NCBI RefSeq assembly: GCF_014695575.1
Contig: NZ_JACJOO010000064.1
Location: 186,001-250,000 of the forward strand
Length of the DNA stretch: 64,000 bases
Direction: 5' to 3'
DNA from: Leptolyngbya sp. FACHB-8
GTDB lineage: Bacteria; Cyanobacteriota; Cyanobacteriia; Elainellales; Elainellaceae
The stretch's first letter is position 1; each line of letters starts with the position of its first letter. The translations under genes were made by a program, and so were the position numbers. The notes under the pieces were generated by a model. That model was given only the letters and a program-made list of their open reading frames with translations. It was not told the origin of the DNA and searched no databases. Below are positions 52,168 to 60,392 of the stretch, piece after piece.

Positions 52168-53262
52168 GTGGCCAGGGTCGTTCTAGACAGCATTACCCGT
52201 CGCTTCAATAACGTAACCGCCATTGAAGACATAACCTTCGAAGTACCCGATGGAGAGTTTTGGGTGCTGGTTGGGCCATCAGGGTGCGGTAAGTCTACAA
52301 TCCTGCGCACCATTGCGGGCTTAGAGGCGGTAACCGGAGGGAATCTCTATATTGGCGATCGCCGAGTCAACGACATTCCTGCCCGGCAGCGCGACGTAGC
52401 AATGGTCTTCCAGAATTACGCCCTGTATCCTCACATGACGGTGGCAGAGAACTTGGCCTTTGGACTGAAGATGCGGCAGGCCGAGCCGTCGAAGGTGCGC
52501 GATCGCATCGAAACCGTTGCCCGCTCCCTTAATATTGCTCACCTCTTAGACCGCAAGCCCCGGCAGTTGTCGGGAGGGCAGCAGCAGCGAGTGGCACTAG
52601 GCCGAGCGATCGCCCGTCAACCCCAGATTTTTTTGCTAGACGAACCTTTGAGTAACCTGGATGCTCAACTACGCGATGATACCCGCGCTGAACTGAAGCA
52701 GTTGCATCGAAATGTGGGCATCACCACCATCTATGTCACCCACGACCAGATCGAAGCCATGACCCTGGCCGACAAGATTGTGGTGCTCAACCAGGGCCGT
52801 ATTCAACAAATTGGCGACCCGCAGACTGTATATGCAGACCCTGCCAATGCAATGGTCGCATCCTTCATTGGCAGCCCTCCAATGAATTTGCTTAACAGCA
52901 TTTATCGCGAAGGTAAGTTCTGGATCGAGGGGCAAGCAGTCTCCTGCCCGGAACGGTTGCAAGGAATGTTGCGGTCAGCTCAGGGCCAGCGGTTCTCTTT
53001 AGGGTTGCGTCCAGAGCAAATTCAACTGGTTTCAGCCAACGGTTTAGCCTGCCTGGAAGGTATCGTAACCGTGGTCGAACCTTTGGGACGGGAAATCTTA
53101 GTCCGGCTGGAAATTCCCAGCCAGAATGGCTCCTCCACCCCGGTGATGAATCTTTGTGTTGCACCAGCTGAGCGGCCTGGAGTGGGCGATCGTCTCCACC
53201 TATCCTTCAACCCCGACCACTTATATGTATTTGACGCCTCCACAGGAGAGCGACGAGGATGA
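52168..53262 (+). CDS. ABC transporter ATP-binding protein, UgpC/MalK (CUT1) type
   Basis: About 364 residues. The ATPase domain has Walker A (GPSGCGKST), Q-loop (MVFQNYALYPHMTVAENLAF), signature LSGGQQQRVALGRAIA, Walker B (IFLLDEPLSNLDA) and the H-loop (YVTHDQIEAM). The 120-residue C-terminal part (FSLGLRPEQIQL and later) is the TOBE/OB-fold regulatory domain of sugar-type importers such as UgpC and MalK. Such ATPases often serve several permeases; none is nearby. I chose GTG at 52168 (MARVVLDSITRRF) with GGAAGAG upstream; a TTG at 52153 is alternative. Confidence 0.92.
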   Translation: MARVVLDSITRRFNNVTAIEDITFEVPDGEFWVLVGPSGCGKSTILRTIAGLEAVTGGNLYIGDRRVNDIPARQRDVAMVFQNYALYPHMTVAENLAFGLKMRQAEPSKVRDRIETVARSLNIAHLLDRKPRQLSGGQQQRVALGRAIARQPQIFLLDEPLSNLDAQLRDDTRAELKQLHRNVGITTIYVTHDQIEAMTLADKIVVLNQGRIQQIGDPQTVYADPANAMVASFIGSPPMNLLNSIYREGKFWIEGQAVSCPERLQGMLRSAQGQRFSLGLRPEQIQLVSANGLACLEGIVTVVEPLGREILVRLEIPSQNGSSTPVMNLCVAPAERPGVGDRLHLSFNPDHLYVFDASTGERRG

Positions 53263-53278
53263 ATGCTTCAACAGCCTT

Positions 53279-54670
53279 CTATCCTTTGTTTTTGGAACTA
53301 CGAAGTTTCACCATCCATATATTACCATTCTGCTGAACTATTAATTTCTTGCACGACTGTAGAAAAGCTGGATACTTCTTATTAATATTTAGCTGTTTAA
53401 GCGCTGTTGTAATAGGGCACTTATACTTCTGGCTGAATTGGCTACCAACTATGGAAATAGTGATAAATTCCGAAGGTTTATTTGCTTCTATTGCTTCAAT
53501 TATGGATACTATAGCTGCTTCTAGCTCTTCGGCGCTTTTAAGATTTAATTGTGCCTTTTGCACTGAATTGCTAGTAATTGTAATAGCAGATTTTCGAGTC
53601 TCACTTAGTTGTTGTTTAGCCTCCTGTCTTGCCTGATATTGTTTGACTTGCTCTGAATCTGGAAGAGTAAAGAGGCTAACATAAAGCCCAGATTCTCCTG
53701 GAACCTGATGAATAGCAAACAGGTTGGAATAGCTAACTAATAATTCCTTTACAGATCTACCAGGCAAGTAAGTTCCAATGATTTCAGAGATGCGAAAGCC
53801 TATTCTTTCCTGGAATCGTTTTGACACAACTGCAAGCTGAATAAAGGTTTGACTTGTTTTTTGTTGTTCTTCCCAAACAATATGTTGTAGGTGCATGATC
53901 GCATCTTCCAGGCTGGGCAACATTGCAGTTGGATATATACAGGTGTCTCCAGTACGGCTATTCAGAATAGAAAGAGTGCCATCCGACTGCTTTTGAATCT
54001 GGTAGGCGATCAACCCTTGTTGTTGTAACTTTATGTACAGGCTGGTCATTACTTTGTCAGAAGAACACACTAAAACTTCTTGAACATTTTTATAGTGTTC
54101 TTTCAGAGAAGTACCAACTGTAATCATCTTGCCATCGGCCATGTCCTTGCCTTTTGGTACATGAATCAGGTCATAATGGCGTTGATGCAATTCCTCATCA
54201 TGTTTTCCGAGTTTTTTCCAGTCAGCAAAGGCAATCTTGACTTGAAGTGGATAAGTGCATAAACTAGCCAGAAAATTTTCTTGCTCGGCACTCAGTTGTA
54301 GATTTTCAGCATCAAGAAGCAGAAGGGAAATTCCCCTGTTTTCTAGCTCAGCTACGGTTGTTCCTTGATCAAGAATTTCTAAGTCAGATACTAGAAGCTG
54401 ATATTCTTGCGTGCTTAAGAAGGTGGTATCAAAAAAAAGCTTCAATAGTTTTTGGCACTTCAAGACCTTTTGGTCATCGGGAACTTCGCCTAAAGTAGTG
54501 GCTAGTTTTTGAAATAGTTTGGACTGATTCGTCGGATTTTGCCAGTCATTCTGGCGAATGCCTTCAGCTAGCCAGTTTGGATTTTGTTGGTATTGAGTAG
54601 CGATCGCCTGACAAACCCTGTGGGCAAGCTGGGATGCAATATCCAAAGTATTTCTGGTGTCTGTAGACAT
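53279..54670 (-). CDS. NYN (PIN-like) ribonuclease-like domain with two LOTUS/OST-HTH-like domains
   Basis: 463 residues. The first 110 are helical and unassigned. A NYN/LabA-like PIN domain follows: LLLLDAENLQL (Asp120), KIAFADW, KGKDMADGK (Asp176, Asp179) and LVCSSDKVMTSLYIKLQQQGL (Asp205), the acidic residues expected to hold metal. Two winged-helix-like domains at about 275-335 and 400-458 (QTFIQLAVVSKRFQERIGF, EFITISIVGSQFSQKYKCPI) look like OST-HTH/LOTUS modules, which bind structured RNA. This order, NYN plus LOTUS repeats, parallels animal MARF1/limkain. The gene is A+T-rich compared with its neighbours, suggesting acquisition. It is convergent with the ABC gene. Confidence 0.72.
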   Translation of the reverse strand: MSTDTRNTLDIASQLAHRVCQAIATQYQQNPNWLAEGIRQNDWQNPTNQSKLFQKLATTLGEVPDDQKVLKCQKLLKLFFDTTFLSTQEYQLLVSDLEILDQGTTVAELENRGISLLLLDAENLQLSAEQENFLASLCTYPLQVKIAFADWKKLGKHDEELHQRHYDLIHVPKGKDMADGKMITVGTSLKEHYKNVQEVLVCSSDKVMTSLYIKLQQQGLIAYQIQKQSDGTLSILNSRTGDTCIYPTAMLPSLEDAIMHLQHIVWEEQQKTSQTFIQLAVVSKRFQERIGFRISEIIGTYLPGRSVKELLVSYSNLFAIHQVPGESGLYVSLFTLPDSEQVKQYQARQEAKQQLSETRKSAITITSNSVQKAQLNLKSAEELEAAIVSIIEAIEANKPSEFITISIVGSQFSQKYKCPITTALKQLNINKKYPAFLQSCKKLIVQQNGNIWMVKLRSSKNKG

Positions 54671-54951
54671 TTTCGGTCTGGCAATACTGAGGTCATAACG
54701 TTATCAGTCAGTATTCCCGGTAGAGCTTGATTTATGACAGGAAACTAAGCCGGTAAGAACCAGTAAAAATTTACACTTCACAGAATCAAAATCGGCCTTC
54801 CAGGTGAAGTCAGGTCATACAGTTGGGTGACTTTTGTAGGGCAACTTGGTGGTTTTGCGTAATCAGTAGTCTGACATTGGGTATTCCTCAAAGGAGCTGT
54901 CACTACACCGCAACTCCTCGTCACGATTTACCGTTGGAAGGTTATAGACCG

Positions 54952-55452
54952 ATGATTCATCACATTTCGATTGCAGCCCAAAATCCCCTTCATGTGGCAC
55001 AGGTTCTCGCCGAAATTATGCAAGGCCAGTGGGCGCCCTTCCCGCCTCACCCCGGCAGCTATATGGCCATGGCGATGGATGAGCAAGGAACTATGATTGA
55101 GGTGTACCCCGCTCAAACGGTACTGGTTCCAGGAACAGAGGACGTTGCTTTTGCACAGAACTCCGAAGCCGGTTACTTTAGCCCTACCCACGTTGCCCTT
55201 TCTGTGGCGATGGAGCAAGCCCAGATTGAGGCGATCGCCCAACGGGAAGGTTGGCACGCGATCCGCTGTAACCGAGATGACTTGTTTGAAGTGATCGAAT
55301 TTTGGGTAGAAAACCACCAGCTCGTGGAGCTGCTGACTCCTCAACTGGCTCCCCGCTACATCGCCCTGATGCACCCTGAAAATCTACAAAAGAACTTGGA
55401 AGCCTTCCTGGCAGCGGCCGATTTAGCCGTACCTGCCATGGCAACAGCCTGA
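54952..55452 (+). CDS. VOC/glyoxalase-fold-like hypothetical protein
   Basis: About 166 residues starting MIHHISIAAQNPLHVAQVLAEIM. The strand-helix beginning and the SPTHVALSV and LVELLTPQ segments suggest a vicinal-oxygen-chelate fold, with possible metal His and Glu. No activity can be inferred. The start at 54952 matches the fold; the ORF goes on to 54823 without support. Followed by a hairpin. Confidence 0.65.
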   Translation: MIHHISIAAQNPLHVAQVLAEIMQGQWAPFPPHPGSYMAMAMDEQGTMIEVYPAQTVLVPGTEDVAFAQNSEAGYFSPTHVALSVAMEQAQIEAIAQREGWHAIRCNRDDLFEVIEFWVENHQLVELLTPQLAPRYIALMHPENLQKNLEAFLAAADLAVPAMATA

Positions 55453-55479
55453 AAAGTTTTTACAGCCTCGGTCCCATAG

Positions 55480-55535
55480 GTTGTATCAAAGGGCAAGAGT
55501 CGGGGGTTCCCCCGACTCTTGCCCTTTGATACAAC
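55480..55535. terminator. Convergent hairpin
   Basis: GTTGTATCAAAGGGCAAGAG... with a perfect complement and loop TTC, between the VOC-like stop (55452) and the convergent phosphatase gene stop (55564). Confidence 0.75.
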
Positions 55536-55563
55536 TTAATTCTGAAAAATAGTCAAAACTTGG

Positions 55564-56697
55564 TTAATCAAACAGAACTTTAAGGATGGATAGGTCATCA
55601 CCAAAGGTTTTAGTTTGACTCAGGGTGCTAATTTCTTTGAGCATTTGATCCAGATTGGCCGTGATTTTCATATCTGCCAGTAAATCGATGAAAGTGTTGA
55701 ATGTCCAGGCATGCGGTTCAGGTTGGCCGGGCACATCGTAAATGCCATCGCTGAACACGTAAAGCAGGCTACCCGGAGGAATTTCGCAGCGATTGCTGAC
55801 GTACATTTCGTCGGGCATCATCCCAACAGGCATCCCAGGGGTCTTGAGCTTTTTGATTTGCACTGTGCCACCGCTCCCTGGAATCACGAGCACCGCAGGA
55901 GGATGGCCGGCACTGGAGTAAAGCAGTTGCCGCCGCACACGGTTATAAACCCCATACCAAATGGTGAAGTACTTGTCGTTCTGGTCGTCCATCTGAAAGG
56001 TTTCATTGAGGGCGCGCAGAACACTATGGGGTTGGTAGAAGTTGACGCTGGGGAGAGATTGCGATCGCAGCAAGTTTAGAACAGTAATGGATGGCAGCGC
56101 CGAACCCAACCCATGGCCTGATACATCCAACAGATATAGGGCCAGGTAATCCGGATCCAACCAGTAGTAATCGAAGCAATCGCCTCCCAACTGGCTAGAG
56201 GGGATGAAGCGCGAGTCGATCCGCACGCGCTCATTCATGGGAGATGGCAGAAGCGATTGCACATAAGAGGCTGCTTCCATCAGCTCCTTCTCCAGCAGCA
56301 GCTTCTGAGTTTGTAAATCTTCACTTAACTGGTGCAACCGCAGCCCAGCCCGCACTCTTGCTTGTAGTTCCGGCAGCTCAATGGGCTTGGTTAAAAAATC
56401 ATCAGCTCCCGTATCCAGCCCCTGAACCCGGTCTTCAACACTTCCCCGAGCCGTCAGCAGGATAAAAAAAGTTGTGGAAAGATTGCTATCGGCCTTAACC
56501 TGACGGCAGACCTCTAATCCATCCATCACGGGCATCATCCAATCACAGATAATTAAATCGGGAGGATTTTGATGGGCATGGGCCAACCCTTCTTGGCCAT
56601 CAGCTGCCAGATCCACGGTATACCCCTCAGCCTGCAATGCCTTGTGCAGGATGGTCTGCATTGTTTTGTCATCTTCTATTACGAGGATCCGGGTCAT
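55564..56697 (-). CDS. Response regulator with SpoIIE/PP2C-type phosphatase output
   Basis: 377 residues. A receiver domain (about 1-125; acidic ILVIEDDKT and phospho-Asp in LIICDWMMPVMDG, Lys in DDFLTKPIE) and a short coiled linker lead into a PP2C phosphatase of the SpoIIE/RsbU class (QLGGDCFDYYWLDPDYLALYLLDVSGHGLGSAL, GVYNRVRRQLLYSSAGHPPAVLV, LLYVFSDGIYD). Such proteins dephosphorylate an anti-anti-sigma factor on command from a kinase, in partner-switching. The divergent neighbour is an RsbW-like kinase, a matching partner. Confidence 0.93.
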   Translation of the reverse strand: MTRILVIEDDKTMQTILHKALQAEGYTVDLAADGQEGLAHAHQNPPDLIICDWMMPVMDGLEVCRQVKADSNLSTTFFILLTARGSVEDRVQGLDTGADDFLTKPIELPELQARVRAGLRLHQLSEDLQTQKLLLEKELMEAASYVQSLLPSPMNERVRIDSRFIPSSQLGGDCFDYYWLDPDYLALYLLDVSGHGLGSALPSITVLNLLRSQSLPSVNFYQPHSVLRALNETFQMDDQNDKYFTIWYGVYNRVRRQLLYSSAGHPPAVLVIPGSGGTVQIKKLKTPGMPVGMMPDEMYVSNRCEIPPGSLLYVFSDGIYDVPGQPEPHAWTFNTFIDLLADMKITANLDQMLKEISTLSQTKTFGDDLSILKVLFD

Positions 56698-56875
56698 GGG
56701 AGCGTTATGCCGTTAACCGTAAAGCGTTGAGTGTAAAAGTTGATTATCAGAATGATCCTTATTAACGATTTTGGGAACATTGAGATAGAAATTTATAGAG
56801 AGGCATGACGTTCTTTCTTCGGCTTGCTAAGACAGGATATAGAGCGCAGTGCGACTTCACCATTAGGTCAGGGTC

Positions 56876-57304
56876 TTGAAAGTACTCCAGAGCCAACAAC
56901 TTCAGGTCAGTACGGAACTTGTAGCCCTCAATCAAGTTCTATCCTGGTTTGAGGATTTTGACCACACTTTCATTCCAGAGGCGGTTTGGCTACAATGCCA
57001 GCTTGCTCTGGCTGAAGGCTTTACCAACGTTGTGCGTCATGCCCACAAGGGCAAGCCCAGCACAACGGTCATTGACTTAGAGGTGGTGATTTTGGAAGAT
57101 CGCCTCGAAATTCGAATTTGGGATTATGGCCCACAAACCAATCTCAACGAAGTGATCGACACCCTATCACAAGAAATGGATCGAGAGGCTGAAGGAGGGC
57201 GCGGCCTGAAGCTGATGAAGAAAGTCGCCGATGTGTTGAAGTATCAGCGGGGAGATGATCAGCGGAATTGTCTACTCATCGTTAAGCAATACAACGCTCT
57301 TTAA
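56876..57304 (+). CDS. RsbW-like anti-sigma factor kinase (HATPase_c_2)
   Basis: 142 residues of the GHKL family: QLALAEGFTNVVRHAHKGKP (N-box), LEIRIWDYGPQTN (G1-box) and GGRGLKLMKKVADVLKYQR (G2-box). It should phosphorylate an anti-anti-sigma (STAS) partner and hold a sigma or other client. It is divergent from the SpoIIE-type phosphatase gene, so the two form a partner-switching pair. The only usable start is TTG at 56876. No STAS protein is in the window. Confidence 0.88.
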   Translation: MKVLQSQQLQVSTELVALNQVLSWFEDFDHTFIPEAVWLQCQLALAEGFTNVVRHAHKGKPSTTVIDLEVVILEDRLEIRIWDYGPQTNLNEVIDTLSQEMDREAEGGRGLKLMKKVADVLKYQRGDDQRNCLLIVKQYNAL

Positions 57305-57342
57305 GGGAAGCCAAAGTACCCTCTCTTGGGTCATGTTTCAAA

Positions 57343-57395
57343 CGTGTGGATGGGGTGGAAGGGGCCCGAAGCGCCCCTTCCACCCCATCCACATG
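57343..57395. repeat. Palindrome of the GTGTGGATGGGG family, copy 2
   Basis: Arms CGTGTGGATGGGGTGGAAGG and complement, apex CCGAAGC. The same flanks as the copy at 4786 (GGTCATGTTTCAAA, CTAGAA). Arm differences from that copy are mostly paired. Confidence 0.8.
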
Positions 57396-57425
57396 TCTAG
57401 AATGCGTGAGATCGCTAATTGTGGC

Positions 57426-57483
57426 AAAATTTGAGCCCGAGTACTGCCGTGTTGCACGACGACAGTACTCGGGCTCAAATTTT
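57426..57483. mobile_element. 58-bp palindrome with 8-bp direct repeats
   Basis: AAAATTTGAGCCCGAGTACTG and its complement with a short centre, flanked by ATTGTGGC on both sides (57418-57425 and 57484-57491). Looks like a very small inserted palindrome. Confidence 0.75.
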
Positions 57484-57552
57484 ATTGTGGCAAGAGAAAA
57501 CACGAATAGAAATATTGCTATAGAATTCCCTTAGCGTTTGGGGAGTAGGGCC

Positions 57553-58398
57553 ATGCGGTGGGAAATGGGGCGTCGCAGTACCAATGTGCAGGATCTCCGG
57601 GGGGCTGGCGGGGGCCGCACAATGGTTGGAGGTGGCATTGGGGCTATCCTGGTGGCCTTATTGGTGTTCCTCCTGGGTGGAGACCCTTCAGCCATTCTGG
57701 GATCAGGGCCATCAGATTACTCTGCACCTCCCACGCAGACAGCCGGTAATGATCAGGAAATTGAGTTTGTCTCACGGGTCTTAGGCTCGACGGAAGATGT
57801 CTGGAGCCAGATATTTCAAGCCAATGGTACCCGGTACGTAACACCAGAGTTGGTTGTTTTTTCAGGAGCTGTCGAATCCGCCTGCGGTCGAGCTGGGGCA
57901 TCTGTAGGACCCTTTTATTGCCCGTTAGATCAGAAGGTTTATATTGACCTGAGTTTCTACGATGACCTGAGAAATCAATTGGGGGCCCCAGGGGATTTTG
58001 CCCAGGCTTATGTGCTGGCTCACGAGGTCGGCCATCATGTGCAAAACCTGCTTGGTATCTCTGAGCAGGTGCAGAGTCTACAGCAGCGGGTAGGTCGGAC
58101 TCAGGCTAATCAACTCTCGGTCATGTTGGAGCTTCAGGCTGACTGTTTTGCTGGGGTATGGGCTAACAATGCAGAGCAGTATTACCAGCAGCAGTACCTG
58201 GAAGAGGGTGACGTCGAGGAAGCGTTGAATGCCGCAGCTCAGATTGGAGACGATCGCCTGCAGAAACGATCGCAGGGCTATGTAGTGCCGGAGTCATTTA
58301 CTCACGGTACATCGGCTCAGCGGGCTCGCTGGTTGACTACAGGTTTGCAATCGGGCGATATAAATCAATGCAATACATTTGAAGCCTCGCAACTGTGA
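57553..58398 (+). CDS. YpfJ-like neutral zinc metallopeptidase
   Basis: About 281 residues. A positively charged start then one membrane helix (GGIGAILVALLVFLLGG) anchors the protein; the protease domain has the zinc site VLAHEVGHHVQNLL (HExxH-like HEVGHH near 157) and a distal LELQADCFAGVWAN. This is the COG2321/YpfJ family of putative zinc peptidases found in many bacteria; substrate unknown. ATG at 57553 is preferred over the ORF start at 57538. The 130-bp element lies 54 bp downstream. Confidence 0.88.
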   Translation: MRWEMGRRSTNVQDLRGAGGGRTMVGGGIGAILVALLVFLLGGDPSAILGSGPSDYSAPPTQTAGNDQEIEFVSRVLGSTEDVWSQIFQANGTRYVTPELVVFSGAVESACGRAGASVGPFYCPLDQKVYIDLSFYDDLRNQLGAPGDFAQAYVLAHEVGHHVQNLLGISEQVQSLQQRVGRTQANQLSVMLELQADCFAGVWANNAEQYYQQQYLEEGDVEEALNAAAQIGDDRLQKRSQGYVVPESFTHGTSAQRARWLTTGLQSGDINQCNTFEASQL

Positions 58399-58452
58399 CT
58401 TTCTTCTAAAGGGGGGCCGGAACGGCGGCGCGTCCCCACACCCCCTCGGTCC

Positions 58453-58584
58453 CAGCAATTCTCATTTTGAAATCAGGCCCGAGAACCGCGCGCCAAAGGC
58501 GCGTGGTTCTCGGGCATCAAAGCCAAGAGTTCACGCCCGTAGGGCGTGAACTCTTGGCTTTGATGCCCATACTGAGAATTGCTG
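58453..58584. mobile_element. CAGCAATTCTCA element, copy 4 (132 bp)
   Basis: Ends CAGCAATTCTCA / TGAGAATTGCTG with both hairpins. Flanked by identical CCTCGGTCC (58444-58452 and 58585-58593). The first hairpin has GAGAACCGCG / CGTGGTTCTC where the copy at 30123 has GAAAACCGCG / CGCGGTTTTC; the inner A-T to G-C change is paired. Confidence 0.93.
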
Positions 58585-58605
58585 CCTCGGTCCAGGAGTT
58601 TTTCC

Positions 58606-60165
58606 TTAAGATACGTATTCGTCGGTATACTCTTGGGTTTCTACATCGAGTACATGAATGGCGCGATCGTAGATGGCTTGCGCTTCTTCTGGCGAGTTGC
58701 CGACGCTGAGCATGCCTAACTTGCCGTACTCAGAGAGGCAGCCGATTAAGTGGAAGACACATCCTGTCTCTAAGCTGCTGCTGAAATATAGACGGTTCTG
58801 GACAATGATATCCATCAGGTCTTCAGGGAGGAGCCCCTTATAGCGATCGTTCTGCAAGTTATCAGTTGCTACATAGTATTTGGGCTCGTTTCGCTGATTT
58901 AGAAACAAGCCTGTCTTACGGTCAAACCGTCCACCCGTTAATAGCTTCAGGGTCATGAAGGGGTGCGTTGTCCCCCCCTTTCGGAGGTTAATTTCGATCG
59001 CTTGAATATCCCAGGAGCCATCGGGTTGATGAATTGCCAGGAAATCGACGCTAAAGCGCTCTAAGGCTCCTTTCTCGGCTAACAGTTCGCCTACAGCGTA
59101 GCCATAATCCTGTAACTGAAGCCGATAGGCCTCGTCAGCAGGAAAATTACAGCCCAAAAAGATCTGGCCATCTGGCCCGCCCAAAATTTGGTCATGGGTG
59201 GAAAGAATTTCTACAGAGCCGTCGGGGTTGATACGAGCCTGAACACTCGGCGATCGCTTCTCTTCCCCTTCAATAAAGGCTTCCACAATGGCTCCCAACT
59301 CAGGAATACGGCGACTGTAGTACTCCCAGGTTTCGGTATCGCACTGGAAGCTGAGGTTGTGCATGGCCTGGGCGATCGCCTCCTGCCGTTCCGCAGAGCT
59401 GGCAACACCGGGTGCTACATGGCTAAGGGGCCGTAAATCTAGCAACGCATTGCCTTGGCCAGAGAAGCCTTCATTCAATTTCACCACCATCCGCTTGAGA
59501 TGGGGCTGCCGTTCCCAGAGCTCGGCAGCTCCAGCTACCAACTCGTCAACGGTCCACGCTTCAGGACAACCATCGGGATGAGGGACATTGGCTTCGGCAA
59601 AAATCTGGCGGCTGCCGCTCTTGGTGCCCCAGTGCAGCAGATCGGGATCTAGAGCCAGCAGAGGAATTCCTAAGGCTACTGCCAGATCTCGTTCCATGGA
59701 CGTCGAGTTAAAGCAAGTCATATAGGCGTCTTCTGCACGCAAGGCCTGACGGATGCGGGCCAGAAGGCGAGGCCGCTCCAGGATTTTTTGTGTCAGTGGG
59801 CGCGACGAAGAATCGTGGGTGGAGAAGAGCAGGAGACGATTGCGCGCGTGAGAAACCGGAATATCTGGCAACAGCTTCAGATAATATTCCACAATCGTCT
59901 CGGGAATCGGCTCAGAGGTAATGTAAATCAGCCGAGTATTCGGGTTCTGTAACCGAATTAATGAGAACAGCAGCCGTTCTTCGTAGTGAATGGCTCCTTT
60001 AATTTTGAGCAATTCCTGTTGATCCAGGCTGAGAGAAGGCACAATGACAATGTCGTGCGGTCGCTGATCGAAGTGGTCAACCGCCATCCAGCGGTTAGCC
60101 AATTGAGCCTGCAACGAGTGAAACTGATCGACCTCAAGCATAGGGGCAAGCGCGACTCCTAGCAT
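58606..60165 (-). CDS. ATP-grasp enzyme, PGM1 peptide-ligase-like
   Basis: 519 residues. The C-terminal two-thirds is an ATP-grasp fold: MVVKLNEGFSGQGNALL near 225-240 (ATP-binding lysine), IVEAFIEGEEKRSPSVQARI, and AIEINLRKGGTTHP near 390 (Mg2+-binding Glu and Asn). The family is labelled 'peptide ligase PGM1-related' after the pheganomycin ligase of Streptomyces; it joins a carboxylate to an amine. The N-terminal 180 residues form a Rossmann-like part. No biosynthetic partner is next to it. Confidence 0.82.
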   Translation of the reverse strand: MLGVALAPMLEVDQFHSLQAQLANRWMAVDHFDQRPHDIVIVPSLSLDQQELLKIKGAIHYEERLLFSLIRLQNPNTRLIYITSEPIPETIVEYYLKLLPDIPVSHARNRLLLFSTHDSSSRPLTQKILERPRLLARIRQALRAEDAYMTCFNSTSMERDLAVALGIPLLALDPDLLHWGTKSGSRQIFAEANVPHPDGCPEAWTVDELVAGAAELWERQPHLKRMVVKLNEGFSGQGNALLDLRPLSHVAPGVASSAERQEAIAQAMHNLSFQCDTETWEYYSRRIPELGAIVEAFIEGEEKRSPSVQARINPDGSVEILSTHDQILGGPDGQIFLGCNFPADEAYRLQLQDYGYAVGELLAEKGALERFSVDFLAIHQPDGSWDIQAIEINLRKGGTTHPFMTLKLLTGGRFDRKTGLFLNQRNEPKYYVATDNLQNDRYKGLLPEDLMDIIVQNRLYFSSSLETGCVFHLIGCLSEYGKLGMLSVGNSPEEAQAIYDRAIHVLDVETQEYTDEYVS

Positions 60166-60392
60166 GTTTCCTCTCCTATCAAACCTGGTGTTGAAAGCCC
60201 GTACTGTCCTGAAACGCCCCTTCTCAATAGAATTTCGGAAATTACATCACAACGACCTATAGACGTGATTATCCGTCGGCAACGACTGAACTGCTGAGTC
60301 TATTGCGCAATCTTAACCGGGGTATTCTGAAGATACCGCCCCTCAAGGTTTCCGTCCTCTCTCTTGATTCGTATAGATGGGATTATTAAGCA

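Noticed and set aside
51899-52186. A 95-residue plus-strand ORF
   Set aside because: It crosses the tRNA-like remnant and the ABC gene start and has no domain.
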